From Bacteroidales bacterium (GTDB lineage Bacteria; Bacteroidota; Bacteroidia; Bacteroidales; P3), in assembly GCA_016283175.1 (NCBI GenBank), contig JAEEMK010000038.1:1-64000 (forward strand): a stretch of 64,000 nucleotides of DNA, in the 5' to 3' direction. The notes under the pieces are model-generated. The model saw only the letters and a program-made list of their open reading frames with translations. It did not search any database and was not told where the DNA came from. Below are positions 18,873-28,273 of this stretch, piece after piece. Every line of letters begins with the position of its first letter. Within the stretch, counting starts at the first letter, position 1. A program made the position numbers and the translations under genes.

Positions 18873-20237
18873 ATGAAAAAAAGAGTATTCTTTCTCCTTT
18901 TGGCTGCAATGATGATGCCGCTGGCAATGAATGCACAGTACAACGCATCAATTCACATTGACTCTACCGTCAATGCGTGTGTCTCCTACACTTGGTCCGT
19001 CAATGGAGTGACTTATACCACTTCGGGCGTTCACACAGTCACTGTCAACGACACACTTTACATACTGGACCTCACCATCAATCCAGTATACAACGAGACA
19101 ATAACCACTCCCATCCAGGGAGGCTGCACATATACGTGGGGCGACAGCGTATTCACCACCAGCGGTGCACACACACAGACTTTCCAGTCCATCGCAGGAT
19201 GCGACAGTACCGTGACCATCACCCTTGCACTGGCCACCGCTGCTTCAAAGACCTACGATGTCACAGCCTGTGAGTCCTACATCTGGAAAGGCGACACTCT
19301 GACTTCTTCGTGCAACATCTTCATTACCGACACCACTAACCCACAATGCGATTCGTTGCTGAACCTCAACTTGACCATTATCAATCCCGTTCAGAAGAGC
19401 TACGATTCCGTCATCACCGCCTGCGAGAGAACCCGTTTCCGCTGGTCGGCAACATCGTCGTGGATTACAGTGACTCAGGATGGCTACACCATCACCTCTG
19501 AAGCCTATTCCCAGACATCCGCTGCCACTCGCGCAATCTTCCATCCCCGCACGGTGGAACAGTGCTTCGACAGCACCGTCACCATCCAGTTCAACATCAA
19601 CAGCAACAGCGTAACCAATATTGTTGAAAAAGCCTGCGACAGCTACATACTCAATGTCAACGGCACCGACTACGAATACACCTACAGCAAACTGGACACC
19701 ATTTCAGGTCTTAAAGCTGCCAATGGTTGCGACAGCCTTATCATCCTCAACTTAACCATCAACCGCACCCCAGATGTCTTCATTACTGGTGACCTCCGCG
19801 TGGCTCCGGGTTCCGATGCAACTCTCAAGGCAAACAGCAACCAGAACGTCAGCTTCCTCTGGAGCAACGGTTCTACCAACGAGACCATCACACTGACCAA
19901 CATTCAGGGCAATACCGACGTATGGCTCACCGGCAAGAACAACAGCACTGACTGCGAGAACACCGCTCACGTTACCGTTATGGCCAACCTGGCTATCGAC
20001 GGCACCAACGACGAAATCCTGCAGCTCTATCCCAACCCGACAACAGCACAGGTCAACATCAACTGCAGCGAGCCTCTCAAGAGCGTCAGCGTCTTCAACC
20101 TGATGGGACAGCAAATCATCAATGCCGGCACTGCCAACGTTGTCGACCTTGGCAACCTCAGCAACGGCTCATACGTAGTACGCATCGAAATGCAGAATGG
20201 CACCGTGGCAACACGCACCGTCATCCTTTCGAAATAA
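18873..20237 (+). CDS. secreted protein with repeated Cys/Trp modules and T9SS type A sorting domain
   Basis: Signal peptide; about five modules of the type (A)C.SYTW...TTSG....GCDS...LNLTI; C-terminal LYPNPTTAQVNI...SNGSYVVRIEMQNGTVATRTVILSK. Confidence 0.85.
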   Translation: MKKRVFFLLLAAMMMPLAMNAQYNASIHIDSTVNACVSYTWSVNGVTYTTSGVHTVTVNDTLYILDLTINPVYNETITTPIQGGCTYTWGDSVFTTSGAHTQTFQSIAGCDSTVTITLALATAASKTYDVTACESYIWKGDTLTSSCNIFITDTTNPQCDSLLNLNLTIINPVQKSYDSVITACERTRFRWSATSSWITVTQDGYTITSEAYSQTSAATRAIFHPRTVEQCFDSTVTIQFNINSNSVTNIVEKACDSYILNVNGTDYEYTYSKLDTISGLKAANGCDSLIILNLTINRTPDVFITGDLRVAPGSDATLKANSNQNVSFLWSNGSTNETITLTNIQGNTDVWLTGKNNSTDCENTAHVTVMANLAIDGTNDEILQLYPNPTTAQVNINCSEPLKSVSVFNLMGQQIINAGTANVVDLGNLSNGSYVVRIEMQNGTVATRTVILSK

Positions 20238-20253
20238 AGCATTCTCCTTTCTT

Positions 20254-20287
20254 AAAAAAAGCGTTCGGAGCACCGAACGCTTTTTTT
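20254..20287 (+). terminator. Rho-independent terminator
   Basis: AAAAAAAGCGTTCGG-AGCA-CCGAACGCTTTTTTT. Confidence 0.9.
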
Positions 20288-20309
20288 ATAACTGAACACA
20301 CTCACCAAA

Positions 20310-21344
20310 ATGCTCATCCGCAAACAATACATAAGCCACTTGCTGCCAGTCGTCATACTGCTTGCCACAGCCTGCTCGCGACAAGCGCAGCCCATACGCC
20401 TGCAAGGCCAGGCACAAGGCACAACCTATTCCATAACCTACTATGACCCACAGCAACGCAACCTGCAAAGCGCTATCGACTCACTGCTCGACGACTTCGA
20501 CCAGACAGCATCATTATGGGTCGACAGTTCGCTGATACGCAGAGTCAACGACAATAGCGACAGCGTTGTCAACGAGCTCTTTGCCACACTCGTCGACCTC
20601 TCTGTCCTGATGCACGACTTCACCGGCGGAGCCTTCGACTGCACCGTCGGCAAGCTTGTAAATGCCTGGGGGTTCGGATTCTCAAAACGCGAGACATTGG
20701 ACAGCAGCACCATTGACAGTCTGCTACGATATGTGGGGCAGCAGCCTGAAATCACACGCACATCCGATGGGCTGCCGAAAGTGTGCAAACCATATCCCGA
20801 AACAACATTCGACTTCAACGCCATTGCGCAAGGCTACTCCACCGATCTTGTCGCGCGCTTCCTCGAGCAACAAGGCATAGACAATTATCTTGTCGACATT
20901 GGAGGCGAAGTCTACGCCAAAGGCTGTAAAGCCGACGGCACAGCCTGGCGCATCGGCATAGAACGTCCCGCTGAAAACCGTTACAGCAGTCCCGAAGTGG
21001 AGACTGCCATCGAACTACACAACCTGTCGGTGGTGACATCAGGCAGCTACCGCAAATATTACGAGAAAGACGGTCTGCGCTACTCCCACACCATCGACCC
21101 CTCAACAGGCCGTCCTGTTGAACATAGCCTGCTCAGCGTATCGGTCGTCGACACAGCAGCCTGGCGTGCCGACGCACTGGCGACAGCCTTTATGGTTATG
21201 GGTCTCGACCGCGCAAAACAGTTCATCGAAGAGCACCCCAACGACTCTGGAACACAGGCTGTATTCTTCATTTACAGCGACGGCGACGGCTACAAGACCT
21301 ACGCAACAAATAAATTCAATAAGCTAATAAAGGGAAGTAAATAA
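20310..21344 (+). CDS. FAD:protein FMN transferase (ApbE family)
   Basis: GQAQGTTYSITYYD, FDFNAIAQGYSTDLVARFL, NYLVDIGGEVYAKG, YSHTIDPSTGRPVEHSLLSVSVV. Confidence 0.93.
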   Translation: MLIRKQYISHLLPVVILLATACSRQAQPIRLQGQAQGTTYSITYYDPQQRNLQSAIDSLLDDFDQTASLWVDSSLIRRVNDNSDSVVNELFATLVDLSVLMHDFTGGAFDCTVGKLVNAWGFGFSKRETLDSSTIDSLLRYVGQQPEITRTSDGLPKVCKPYPETTFDFNAIAQGYSTDLVARFLEQQGIDNYLVDIGGEVYAKGCKADGTAWRIGIERPAENRYSSPEVETAIELHNLSVVTSGSYRKYYEKDGLRYSHTIDPSTGRPVEHSLLSVSVVDTAAWRADALATAFMVMGLDRAKQFIEEHPNDSGTQAVFFIYSDGDGYKTYATNKFNKLIKGSK

Positions 21345-21359
21345 TAAAATCATAGGAAT

Positions 21360-22229
21360 ATGAAATCAATGACAGGATTTGCCAAACGGCAAAGCATAAT
21401 CAACGAGAAGAAATACACCATAGAAATAAAGAGTCTCAACAGCAAGCAGATGGACGCCAACGTGAAAGTACCGTCCATTATCAGGGAACACGAGCTTGAG
21501 ATACGCTCATTGCTTAACCGTCTGGAGCGCGGCAAGATAGACTTCATCATCAGCGAGGAAAAAGGCAGCGCCAACGCCCCTAAACTCGACAACGACCTGG
21601 CACAACAGCGCTACGAAGAGCTCAAAGCCCTCGCAGCCAACGTTGGCAGCAGCGCCGACGAGAAGATGCTGCTGGGCATAGTGCTTCAGCAACCCGAATT
21701 GTGGATTGGCAACGACGAACAAAGTCTTGGCGATGACGAGTGGAGACAGTTGTCCGACAGCATAGCCGAGGCCATAGCCGAACTCGACAACACCCGCATT
21801 CACGAAGGCACCATACTCAAAGCCGACTTCATCAAACATCTAGACCTGATAGAGAACTATCTGAACCAAATACCCCAATACGAGTCCGAACGCATCGCCA
21901 CGGCCAAGGAGCGTATGCGTACAATGCTCAACGACGCAGCTGTCAAAGAGGTGGACGAAAACCGCTTCGAGCAGGAACTCATCTACTACTTCGAGAAACT
22001 GGACATCACCGAAGAGAAAGTGCGTTTAAAGAAACACCTTGACTATTTCCGCGAGGTGATGGACAACGAAGAGGGCAGCGGCAAGAAACTAGGATTCATA
22101 GCCCAGGAGATGGGGCGCGAAATCAACACCACAGGTTCAAAGGCCAACCACATAGAGATACAGCGTCTCGTTGTGGCAATGAAAGACGAGCTGGAGAAAA
22201 TAAAGGAGCAGCTGGGAAATATCCTGTAA
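21360..22229 (+). CDS. YicC-family endoribonuclease-like protein
   Basis: MKSMTGFAK start, EIKSLNSKQMD, C-terminal GKKLGFIAQEMGREINTTGSKA. Confidence 0.93.
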   Translation: MKSMTGFAKRQSIINEKKYTIEIKSLNSKQMDANVKVPSIIREHELEIRSLLNRLERGKIDFIISEEKGSANAPKLDNDLAQQRYEELKALAANVGSSADEKMLLGIVLQQPELWIGNDEQSLGDDEWRQLSDSIAEAIAELDNTRIHEGTILKADFIKHLDLIENYLNQIPQYESERIATAKERMRTMLNDAAVKEVDENRFEQELIYYFEKLDITEEKVRLKKHLDYFREVMDNEEGSGKKLGFIAQEMGREINTTGSKANHIEIQRLVVAMKDELEKIKEQLGNIL

Positions 22230-22243
22230 GCGTTCCAGAGTTT

Positions 22244-22315
22244 CTAGTCTATCTAGAGATTCTAGAAATTCTAGAAATTCTAGAAACTCTAGAAATTCTA
22301 GTCAATCTAGTCAAA
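22244..22315. repeat. 9-bp tandem array with invariant CTAG (8 units)
   Basis: CTAG at 22244, 22253, 22262, 22271, 22280, 22289, 22298, 22307. Confidence 0.95.
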
Positions 22316-22316
22316 T

Positions 22317-22348
22317 AAAAAAAAAGCCCGCAGACTGCGGGCTTTTTT
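22317..22348 (+). terminator. Rho-independent terminator
   Basis: AAAAAAGCCCGCA-GAC-TGCGGGCTTTTTT. Confidence 0.9.
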
Positions 22349-22379
22349 ATTGCTAGTTCCCTTCGGAACTCATAGTAAA

Positions 22380-25007
22380 TTAGCGAACGATGAGTTTCTC
22401 GATCTTGCTGAACTTGTTGTTGGTGATGCGTACAAAGTAAGCACCCTTGGCAAGGTTGGAAACATTGATGGTGGTACCGTTCTCAGCATTGAACTGCGAG
22501 GTGGTGACAACACGGCCGCTCATATCGATAAGAGCCATATTGACATTGCCGGTAACGCCCTTCATAACAACGCGGACATTCGAGGTGGCCGGGTTGGGCT
22601 GCAGACGCATAGAGACGCTGGCAACAGGATCGAATCCAATATCCTGTTTGAAGGTGCAACGCAGAGTGGTGGCAGCCACGACATTCTCAAGGGAGACAAC
22701 GCCATACTTGTTGCTGTCGGCATCGGTACGCTCTTCGTATTCGATTTCGACACCGTCACGATAGACCTTGTCAATCTTGTAGCCGGGCTGCGGCATAACC
22801 AAGTAGGAGCAGGAGCCGTTGACGGGCACGCTATCGACCATACCGCAGAGGTCATCATAGTTGCCGTTCATAAAGCCACCGAAATCGGGGTTGTCGCACT
22901 CGAGGCTGACAGCAACCTTGGGAACATAGTAGTAAGGTCCGACAAGGAGACGGATCATAGGATACTGGGAAGTGTTGAACATATGGATTTTACCATCGTA
23001 CGGGTCAGCGACCATAACAGTGTAGCGGTTGACGATGCCAAGAGCATTGCCATAGGAAGCCATACCGGGCTCATCGTAGAAACCGGTAGCAGTACCCTCT
23101 TCGTTGTAGAAGTAGTTGCCGCTGGTAGCGACAGCAAACTGAGCCTCTTCAGCCAGGCTGTAACCAACGCGATAGGAGGTGTTGGCTTCGAGTTCGGGCT
23201 GGTTGAGGAACATAATCTTGATGGTGGGGTTGGTGGCTTCACCATAGAGCTCATAGGTCAGAGGAGTGACGGTGTCGGCAAGGATAGTGTTGCTGATAAC
23301 GTCGGTCGGTTGGACAACATAGGTGCTTGCACCGTGGTCGATACCGTAGAAGTGGAGAGTTCCGGCGGAGTCGCAAACATCCTGATAGAGGATCGGCTCA
23401 AGACGAGAACCGGGGGACTGGAAGCCGACTCTGGTAGAAGGAGTCATTTCCATACCGAGGATGCGCCAGGGATTGCCATTGCCGTCAACGGGAACCTGCG
23501 AACCAGTGACATAGGATACAAAGACGCTGTAACCAGCCTGATCCCACATAGGATTGGTGGCGTCGTTGGGGTCGACAGTCGAGGAGAAAGTGCCGGCGCT
23601 GACAAGACCGGCAGCATAGTAGGAACCACTGCGGATAACACCGTGGTCGCGAGCCCAAACGCCATAGGGGTGACCTTCGGGGGTGGTGTTCCAGTTGACC
23701 TTGTAGAGCAGGGTGTCGAACGTACCGGTGTCGCCAAAGAGGTGGACACTGTAGTGGTCGGTGGTCAGGTCGCTGAAGAAGTGGCGGTTGCCAGTGGTAG
23801 CAGTGGGCAGGCAGGCATAGGTGCCAGTTGCGTAGCTGCCGTTCTGATAAGCCCAGCCGTGACCGTCAGCGGTGCTGTCATACCATCCGAGGGGGTCGAT
23901 AACAACCGAACGAATATTCAAAGGATCGGGAACAACAGTACCGATGTTCTTGTTTACGAGTTCAACAGCGTTGGCGTCGCCATCGGCAAAGGTGTAGAGG
24001 TGACCGGTGAAGTCGTTCTGGGTGTTTCTACCGTCGTTGGCAAATTCAGCAGCCCAAACAACGGGAACCTGCAGGTTCTGAGGCATCATCTGATAGAAGC
24101 CTTCGAAATACTGGTTGGATTGCAGCCTCAAGCTGTTCTCGAGAGCGGGGATAACCATAAAGTCGTCGACAAGCCAGAAGTAGCCATAAGCGCCATTGCT
24201 TTCGGTGCAGCTCCAACGGATACGGAAGTCGACAGAATTCTGGTTGGCGACAGCGGTGGGCATAGTGATGGTTTTCCAACCTTTGGTGTTGCCATTGACG
24301 GCCACATCGACGCGGGCGACGTTGATTTCAATACCGCTCCAGGCGCCACCGTTGGCACGGTAGTCAATCCAGCACTGGTCGCTGTTGAAGCAGCGATAGA
24401 ACTGATAGAAACGCACGCGAACGAGAGGCTCGCCGACAGTGCTGATGCCGCTGAACTGGATGTAAGCGTCAAAGTTGCCGGTAGTACCGTGACCACCCCA
24501 CCCGCCCTGGGAGATCTGGTCCATCATAGTCATAATCATAATACCGTCTTCGGCAGTGTTGCTGGCAAAGGGAGTGCCACCGTCAGTACCGCAAACGATC
24601 CAACCCCAGCCCCACAAATTGGGGTTAGCCGTTGCCGGATAGTTGGTAGTACCGAAAGAGGGGTTAGCGTTGATTGCCGACTCGACATTGCCGGGCAGAC
24701 GACGCCAGGTAGAGTGGAAAGCAGTCTGCTGATGCTGGGGGATGGCAGTACCGTTGACCTGCTCGCCGGCACCTACAGCAGCGGGGGAGTAGATGTTTGA
24801 ATCAGCAGTGGTGAAGCCACAAACGAAAAGCTCGTCGTCCTTAGTGAAAATCGAGCCAGTGTAGCCAGCCTGTTTGGCGACAACCTCTTCAGAGACAGCC
24901 ACGGAAGCTCTGTCGGCAACCTTAGCTTTGGTTACCGATTTGTTTGTCTGTGCGAAAGCAAAAGTAGCGCACAAGGCAAAACTGAGAACCATTAATGTTT
25001 TTTTCAT
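22380..25007 (-). CDS. large secreted T9SS-sorted surface protein
   Basis: Signal peptide MKKTLMVLSFALCATFAFAQ; C-terminal RLQPNPATSNVRVVMKG...LAKGAYFVRITNNKFSKIEKLIVR. Confidence 0.85.
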   Translation of the reverse strand: MKKTLMVLSFALCATFAFAQTNKSVTKAKVADRASVAVSEEVVAKQAGYTGSIFTKDDELFVCGFTTADSNIYSPAAVGAGEQVNGTAIPQHQQTAFHSTWRRLPGNVESAINANPSFGTTNYPATANPNLWGWGWIVCGTDGGTPFASNTAEDGIMIMTMMDQISQGGWGGHGTTGNFDAYIQFSGISTVGEPLVRVRFYQFYRCFNSDQCWIDYRANGGAWSGIEINVARVDVAVNGNTKGWKTITMPTAVANQNSVDFRIRWSCTESNGAYGYFWLVDDFMVIPALENSLRLQSNQYFEGFYQMMPQNLQVPVVWAAEFANDGRNTQNDFTGHLYTFADGDANAVELVNKNIGTVVPDPLNIRSVVIDPLGWYDSTADGHGWAYQNGSYATGTYACLPTATTGNRHFFSDLTTDHYSVHLFGDTGTFDTLLYKVNWNTTPEGHPYGVWARDHGVIRSGSYYAAGLVSAGTFSSTVDPNDATNPMWDQAGYSVFVSYVTGSQVPVDGNGNPWRILGMEMTPSTRVGFQSPGSRLEPILYQDVCDSAGTLHFYGIDHGASTYVVQPTDVISNTILADTVTPLTYELYGEATNPTIKIMFLNQPELEANTSYRVGYSLAEEAQFAVATSGNYFYNEEGTATGFYDEPGMASYGNALGIVNRYTVMVADPYDGKIHMFNTSQYPMIRLLVGPYYYVPKVAVSLECDNPDFGGFMNGNYDDLCGMVDSVPVNGSCSYLVMPQPGYKIDKVYRDGVEIEYEERTDADSNKYGVVSLENVVAATTLRCTFKQDIGFDPVASVSMRLQPNPATSNVRVVMKGVTGNVNMALIDMSGRVVTTSQFNAENGTTINVSNLAKGAYFVRITNNKFSKIEKLIVR

Positions 25008-25325
25008 TGTAATTGAATTTTGATTAATAAAAAATTTTCTTCATTTACAGCCACAAACCTCTTGTTTTCAGAACAGTTATCATTCTTAAACAACAGATAT
25101 GCGGTATTATTATTCGGATGCAAATTTACCACAAAAAACAATACTGGCAAAAAAAAATTAAATATTTTTGTTTTTTTAAGAGTTTCCCGGCCTCAGCGGA
25201 GTCCATCCGCAGAGCCACAGATTATGGGCTTTAGGGGGCATTTCCCGCCTGCAATGCCCTAACAGGAAGCTGCAAAGCGACAATTCGGCATTCCACACCC
25301 CTGCAGAAAAAAGGGTTCTGCATAG

Positions 25326-25436
25326 GCATATGTACAGTATATGTACAGTATTTGTACAGTATATGTACGCTTACGAAGCGTACAAATACTGTACATATAC
25401 TGTACATATACTGTACATATGCCAGGGAATGTATAC
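25326..25436. repeat. palindromic TGTACA-array element, copy 2
   Basis: GCATATGTACAGTATATGTACAGTATTTGTACAGTATATGTACGCTT-ACG-AAGCGTACAAATACTGTACATATACTGTACATATACTGTACATATGCCAGGGAATGTATAC; six TGTACA. Confidence 0.95.
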
Positions 25437-25492
25437 GGAATGCAACCTCTATGCAACTAAAAGCGACATAAGAGACACTATGCAACACAAAA

Positions 25493-25606
25493 ATGCGTAT
25501 CTCACTTACCGACAATGCATTGGATGCCGCTCTGTCGGAATGGCTGGCGGCAAGTCAGGGGGTGGGCTGCAGCTGCATAGGACACGAGCCGCGTTATGAA
25601 GAATAA
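25493..25606 (+). CDS. possible 37-aa small ORF
   Basis: MRISLTDNALDAALSEWLAASQGVGCSCIGHEPRYEE*; GC-richer than surrounding intergenic DNA; no clear RBS. Confidence 0.25.
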   Translation: MRISLTDNALDAALSEWLAASQGVGCSCIGHEPRYEE

Positions 25607-25681
25607 ATTTTCGACAGTATATAATAAAACAATACTAATTTAGTTATAACAGTCGATTGAAAAAGCGAAAAACCACATTCT

Positions 25682-27358
25682 ATGCAACATATAAAAACTC
25701 ACAAAGTCGCTGAGCATCTGTGTTTTGCGGCTTTATGCCTGGTTTTGGCGGTGCTTGCCGCCGGCTGCAAGGCATCAAAGCCATCGACCGACAAAGCCAC
25801 GACGAAACGCTACGAGCGCAAGCCGATAGTGGAACGCAGCGACGAGCAGCTTAAGACCGAGTCGATGCTCATCGACGCCAAGATGCTGCAAGAGACCGGC
25901 CAGGAGGATGCCGCTGCACAACGATACAGCGACATATTGGCCCGCGACCCCGGCTGCACGGCGGCAATGTACGAGTTGAGCCGTCTGGCAGCACAGAAAG
26001 GTATGGCCGACAGTGCCATAACACTGTCGCGGCGCGCCGTGGAAGGCGACCGCAGCAACGTGTGGTATGCGCTGCATCTGGCCACGCTGTACCGGCTGAC
26101 GAACCATCCAAAGGAATACATCGACACGTGGGAAGGCATCGTGGCGCTGCGCCCCGAGGTACTTGACTACTATTACGAGCTCAGCAATGCCTACCTGCTC
26201 AACAAGGACTATAAAAATGCCATCGCAGTACTGAACCGCGTAGAGAAGAAAGTGGGCGTCACCGAGCAGGTGTCGACCCAGAAGGCGAAACTGTGGACCG
26301 CTATGGGGCGCGAGGACAAGGCGCTGCAGGAGTTTGAAGCCCTGGCCAAAGCAATGCCGCAGGAAAGCCGCTACAACGGCATACTGGCCGAGGCCTATAT
26401 GGCGGATGGGAAATACGACAAGGCCAAAGAGTGCTACGACCGTGTGCTGGCAGCCAACCCTGACGACGAATACATACACATATCGCTGGCCGAATACTAC
26501 AAAGCCACCAAGCAGCCCCGCAAAGCCTACGAGGAACTGCGCATCGCTATGGCACAAAAGAACCTTTCGACCTCCAACAAGCTGCACATACTCACCAACT
26601 TCTACACCGCCGAGGAGTTCTACGGCATCTATTCGCAATATACCTACGACCTGCTGGAGGTGGCAATGCGCGACTGCGACGACAGCACCACCTTCGCCGC
26701 ACTATACGGCGACGTGCTGATGCGACAGAAGAAATATGAAGAGGCCGTGCACCAATTCACGATGTCGCTCAGCGTCGACAGCAGCAAATACGAGATATGG
26801 GAGGCCCTGCTGGTCGCCGAGCTGTCGTCGAACAGCGACACAGCACGTATGGGACGCGACGCACGACGTGCATCGACCCTGTTCCCCCTGCACACCCTGC
26901 CCTACTACATACAGGCCATCGTGGAGCACGACAACGGCCGCTACGAACGCTCCATCGAGCTGGCGCACCACATCGAAAAGCTGGGATTCGAAAAAGGCTA
27001 CCTTGAACCAGACGTCTATATGCTGCTGGCCGAATGCTACAACCGATTGGAGGACAGCCGCAGCTATGAATACTACGAGAAATTTCTGAAGATTTACCCC
27101 AACGACGCACAGGCAATGAACAGCTACGCCTACCGGCTGGCACTGGACAAGAAGGATCTGGACAGGGCCGAGCAGATGTCGCGACGCACCATTGAAGCAG
27201 AGCCCGAGAACCCCTTCTTCCTTGACACCTATGCCTGGATACTGCACCAGATGGGACGCGACAAAGAGGCACGCCCGTACATTGAGAAAGCCCTGAAACG
27301 CGACAGCACGTCGGACGAAGTCAGGGAGCACTACAACGCAATAATGAAAGGACAATGA
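25682..27358 (+). CDS. TPR-repeat lipoprotein
   Basis: Lipobox LAVLAAGC; multiple TPR motifs (AYMADGKYDKAKECYDRVLAANPDDEYIHISLAEYY). Confidence 0.88.
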   Translation: MQHIKTHKVAEHLCFAALCLVLAVLAAGCKASKPSTDKATTKRYERKPIVERSDEQLKTESMLIDAKMLQETGQEDAAAQRYSDILARDPGCTAAMYELSRLAAQKGMADSAITLSRRAVEGDRSNVWYALHLATLYRLTNHPKEYIDTWEGIVALRPEVLDYYYELSNAYLLNKDYKNAIAVLNRVEKKVGVTEQVSTQKAKLWTAMGREDKALQEFEALAKAMPQESRYNGILAEAYMADGKYDKAKECYDRVLAANPDDEYIHISLAEYYKATKQPRKAYEELRIAMAQKNLSTSNKLHILTNFYTAEEFYGIYSQYTYDLLEVAMRDCDDSTTFAALYGDVLMRQKKYEEAVHQFTMSLSVDSSKYEIWEALLVAELSSNSDTARMGRDARRASTLFPLHTLPYYIQAIVEHDNGRYERSIELAHHIEKLGFEKGYLEPDVYMLLAECYNRLEDSRSYEYYEKFLKIYPNDAQAMNSYAYRLALDKKDLDRAEQMSRRTIEAEPENPFFLDTYAWILHQMGRDKEARPYIEKALKRDSTSDEVREHYNAIMKGQ

Positions 27359-28221
27359 AAGTGAACGGAGTTTTTGACAATAAATGCGGACTGCACAGCG
27401 AGTGCAACACACCCCGTCGCTTCGCGACACCCCTCTCCGAGAGGGGATGGCTGACGCAATGCTTTGACCGCCACCGTGCCAACGCATACATAGTTTTTCT
27501 GCTAATAATATTGTTCACCGGCTGCCGGTCGCACAAGGATTTGCAGCGCACCGATGTCGGCAGAACCGACAGTACGGCAGTGACTTCAAAGCCCAATCCG
27601 CCAGCCACCGAGAACCTCGATTTCATAGCCGGCAGCGACTATGCCAGCTATCGCGCCAATTTCAGCTGCACGGTGAACGGCATAACGGTGAGCGGCCAGA
27701 TAAGGATAGCCAAGGACAGCATCGTGTGGGTCAGCGTCAACAAAGTCATAGAAGTGGGCCGCGCCAAACTGACACCCGCCAGAGCGCAAGGCTACGTGAA
27801 ACTGATAGGCAAACAATATGACGGCGACTACGAAGGGCTGAAAAAACGATGGAACATAGACGCCGACTATGCTACACTCGAGGCATTGCTGACCGGCAAC
27901 TGCCCTCCGGACTGCCGCAAGCTGAAAGAGCCCAAACGCACAGGCGACACAGTTACACATTGGTTCAGCCAAGGCAAAGCGCAGCGACAACTGACAATGA
28001 AGAAAAGCCACACAACAAGCCTGCCGACAGAGGTCGACCTCTACAGTCCATCGGCAGGGCAACGGATACACATCGTCTATGGCCAGCGCCAGAATGTGGC
28101 CGGACGCCAGCTGCCTTCCAGCATCGACATAAGGATTCAAAGCAAGGGGTTCAACGAACAAACCATTATAAAACTGGAAAAAATAAAACTGGACGAGCAA
28201 CAAACTTATCCGTTTAAATAA
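27355..28221 (+). CDS. DUF4292-like lipoprotein with anomalous N-terminal extension
   Basis: ATGA overlap with upstream TPR gene; lipoprotein signal IVFLLIILFTGC only begins about 47 codons in. Confidence 0.7.
   Translation: MKVNGVFDNKCGLHSECNTPRRFATPLSERGWLTQCFDRHRANAYIVFLLIILFTGCRSHKDLQRTDVGRTDSTAVTSKPNPPATENLDFIAGSDYASYRANFSCTVNGITVSGQIRIAKDSIVWVSVNKVIEVGRAKLTPARAQGYVKLIGKQYDGDYEGLKKRWNIDADYATLEALLTGNCPPDCRKLKEPKRTGDTVTHWFSQGKAQRQLTMKKSHTTSLPTEVDLYSPSAGQRIHIVYGQRQNVAGRQLPSSIDIRIQSKGFNEQTIIKLEKIKLDEQQTYPFK
27391..27446. repeat. cluster of three short hairpins inside the 5' coding end of the DUF4292-like gene
   Basis: TGCAC-AGCGA-GTGCA; GTCGC-TTC-GCGAC (27416-27428); CCCCTCT-CCG-AGAGGGG (27430-27446). 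Confidence 0.75.
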
Positions 28222-28273
28222 AGGAAAGTCAAACGGGGCAATTGCATTGTTATAGATTGATTATATAAACGTT

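Noticed and set aside
22350-24800. 816-aa plus-strand ORF
   Set aside because: Antisense shadow of the T9SS surface protein on the minus strand; the minus reading has a signal peptide and sorting domain.
25775-27487. Several long antisense ORFs (25775-26638, 26702-27487, 26769-27272)
   Set aside because: All lie opposite the TPR protein gene and lack recognisable motifs.
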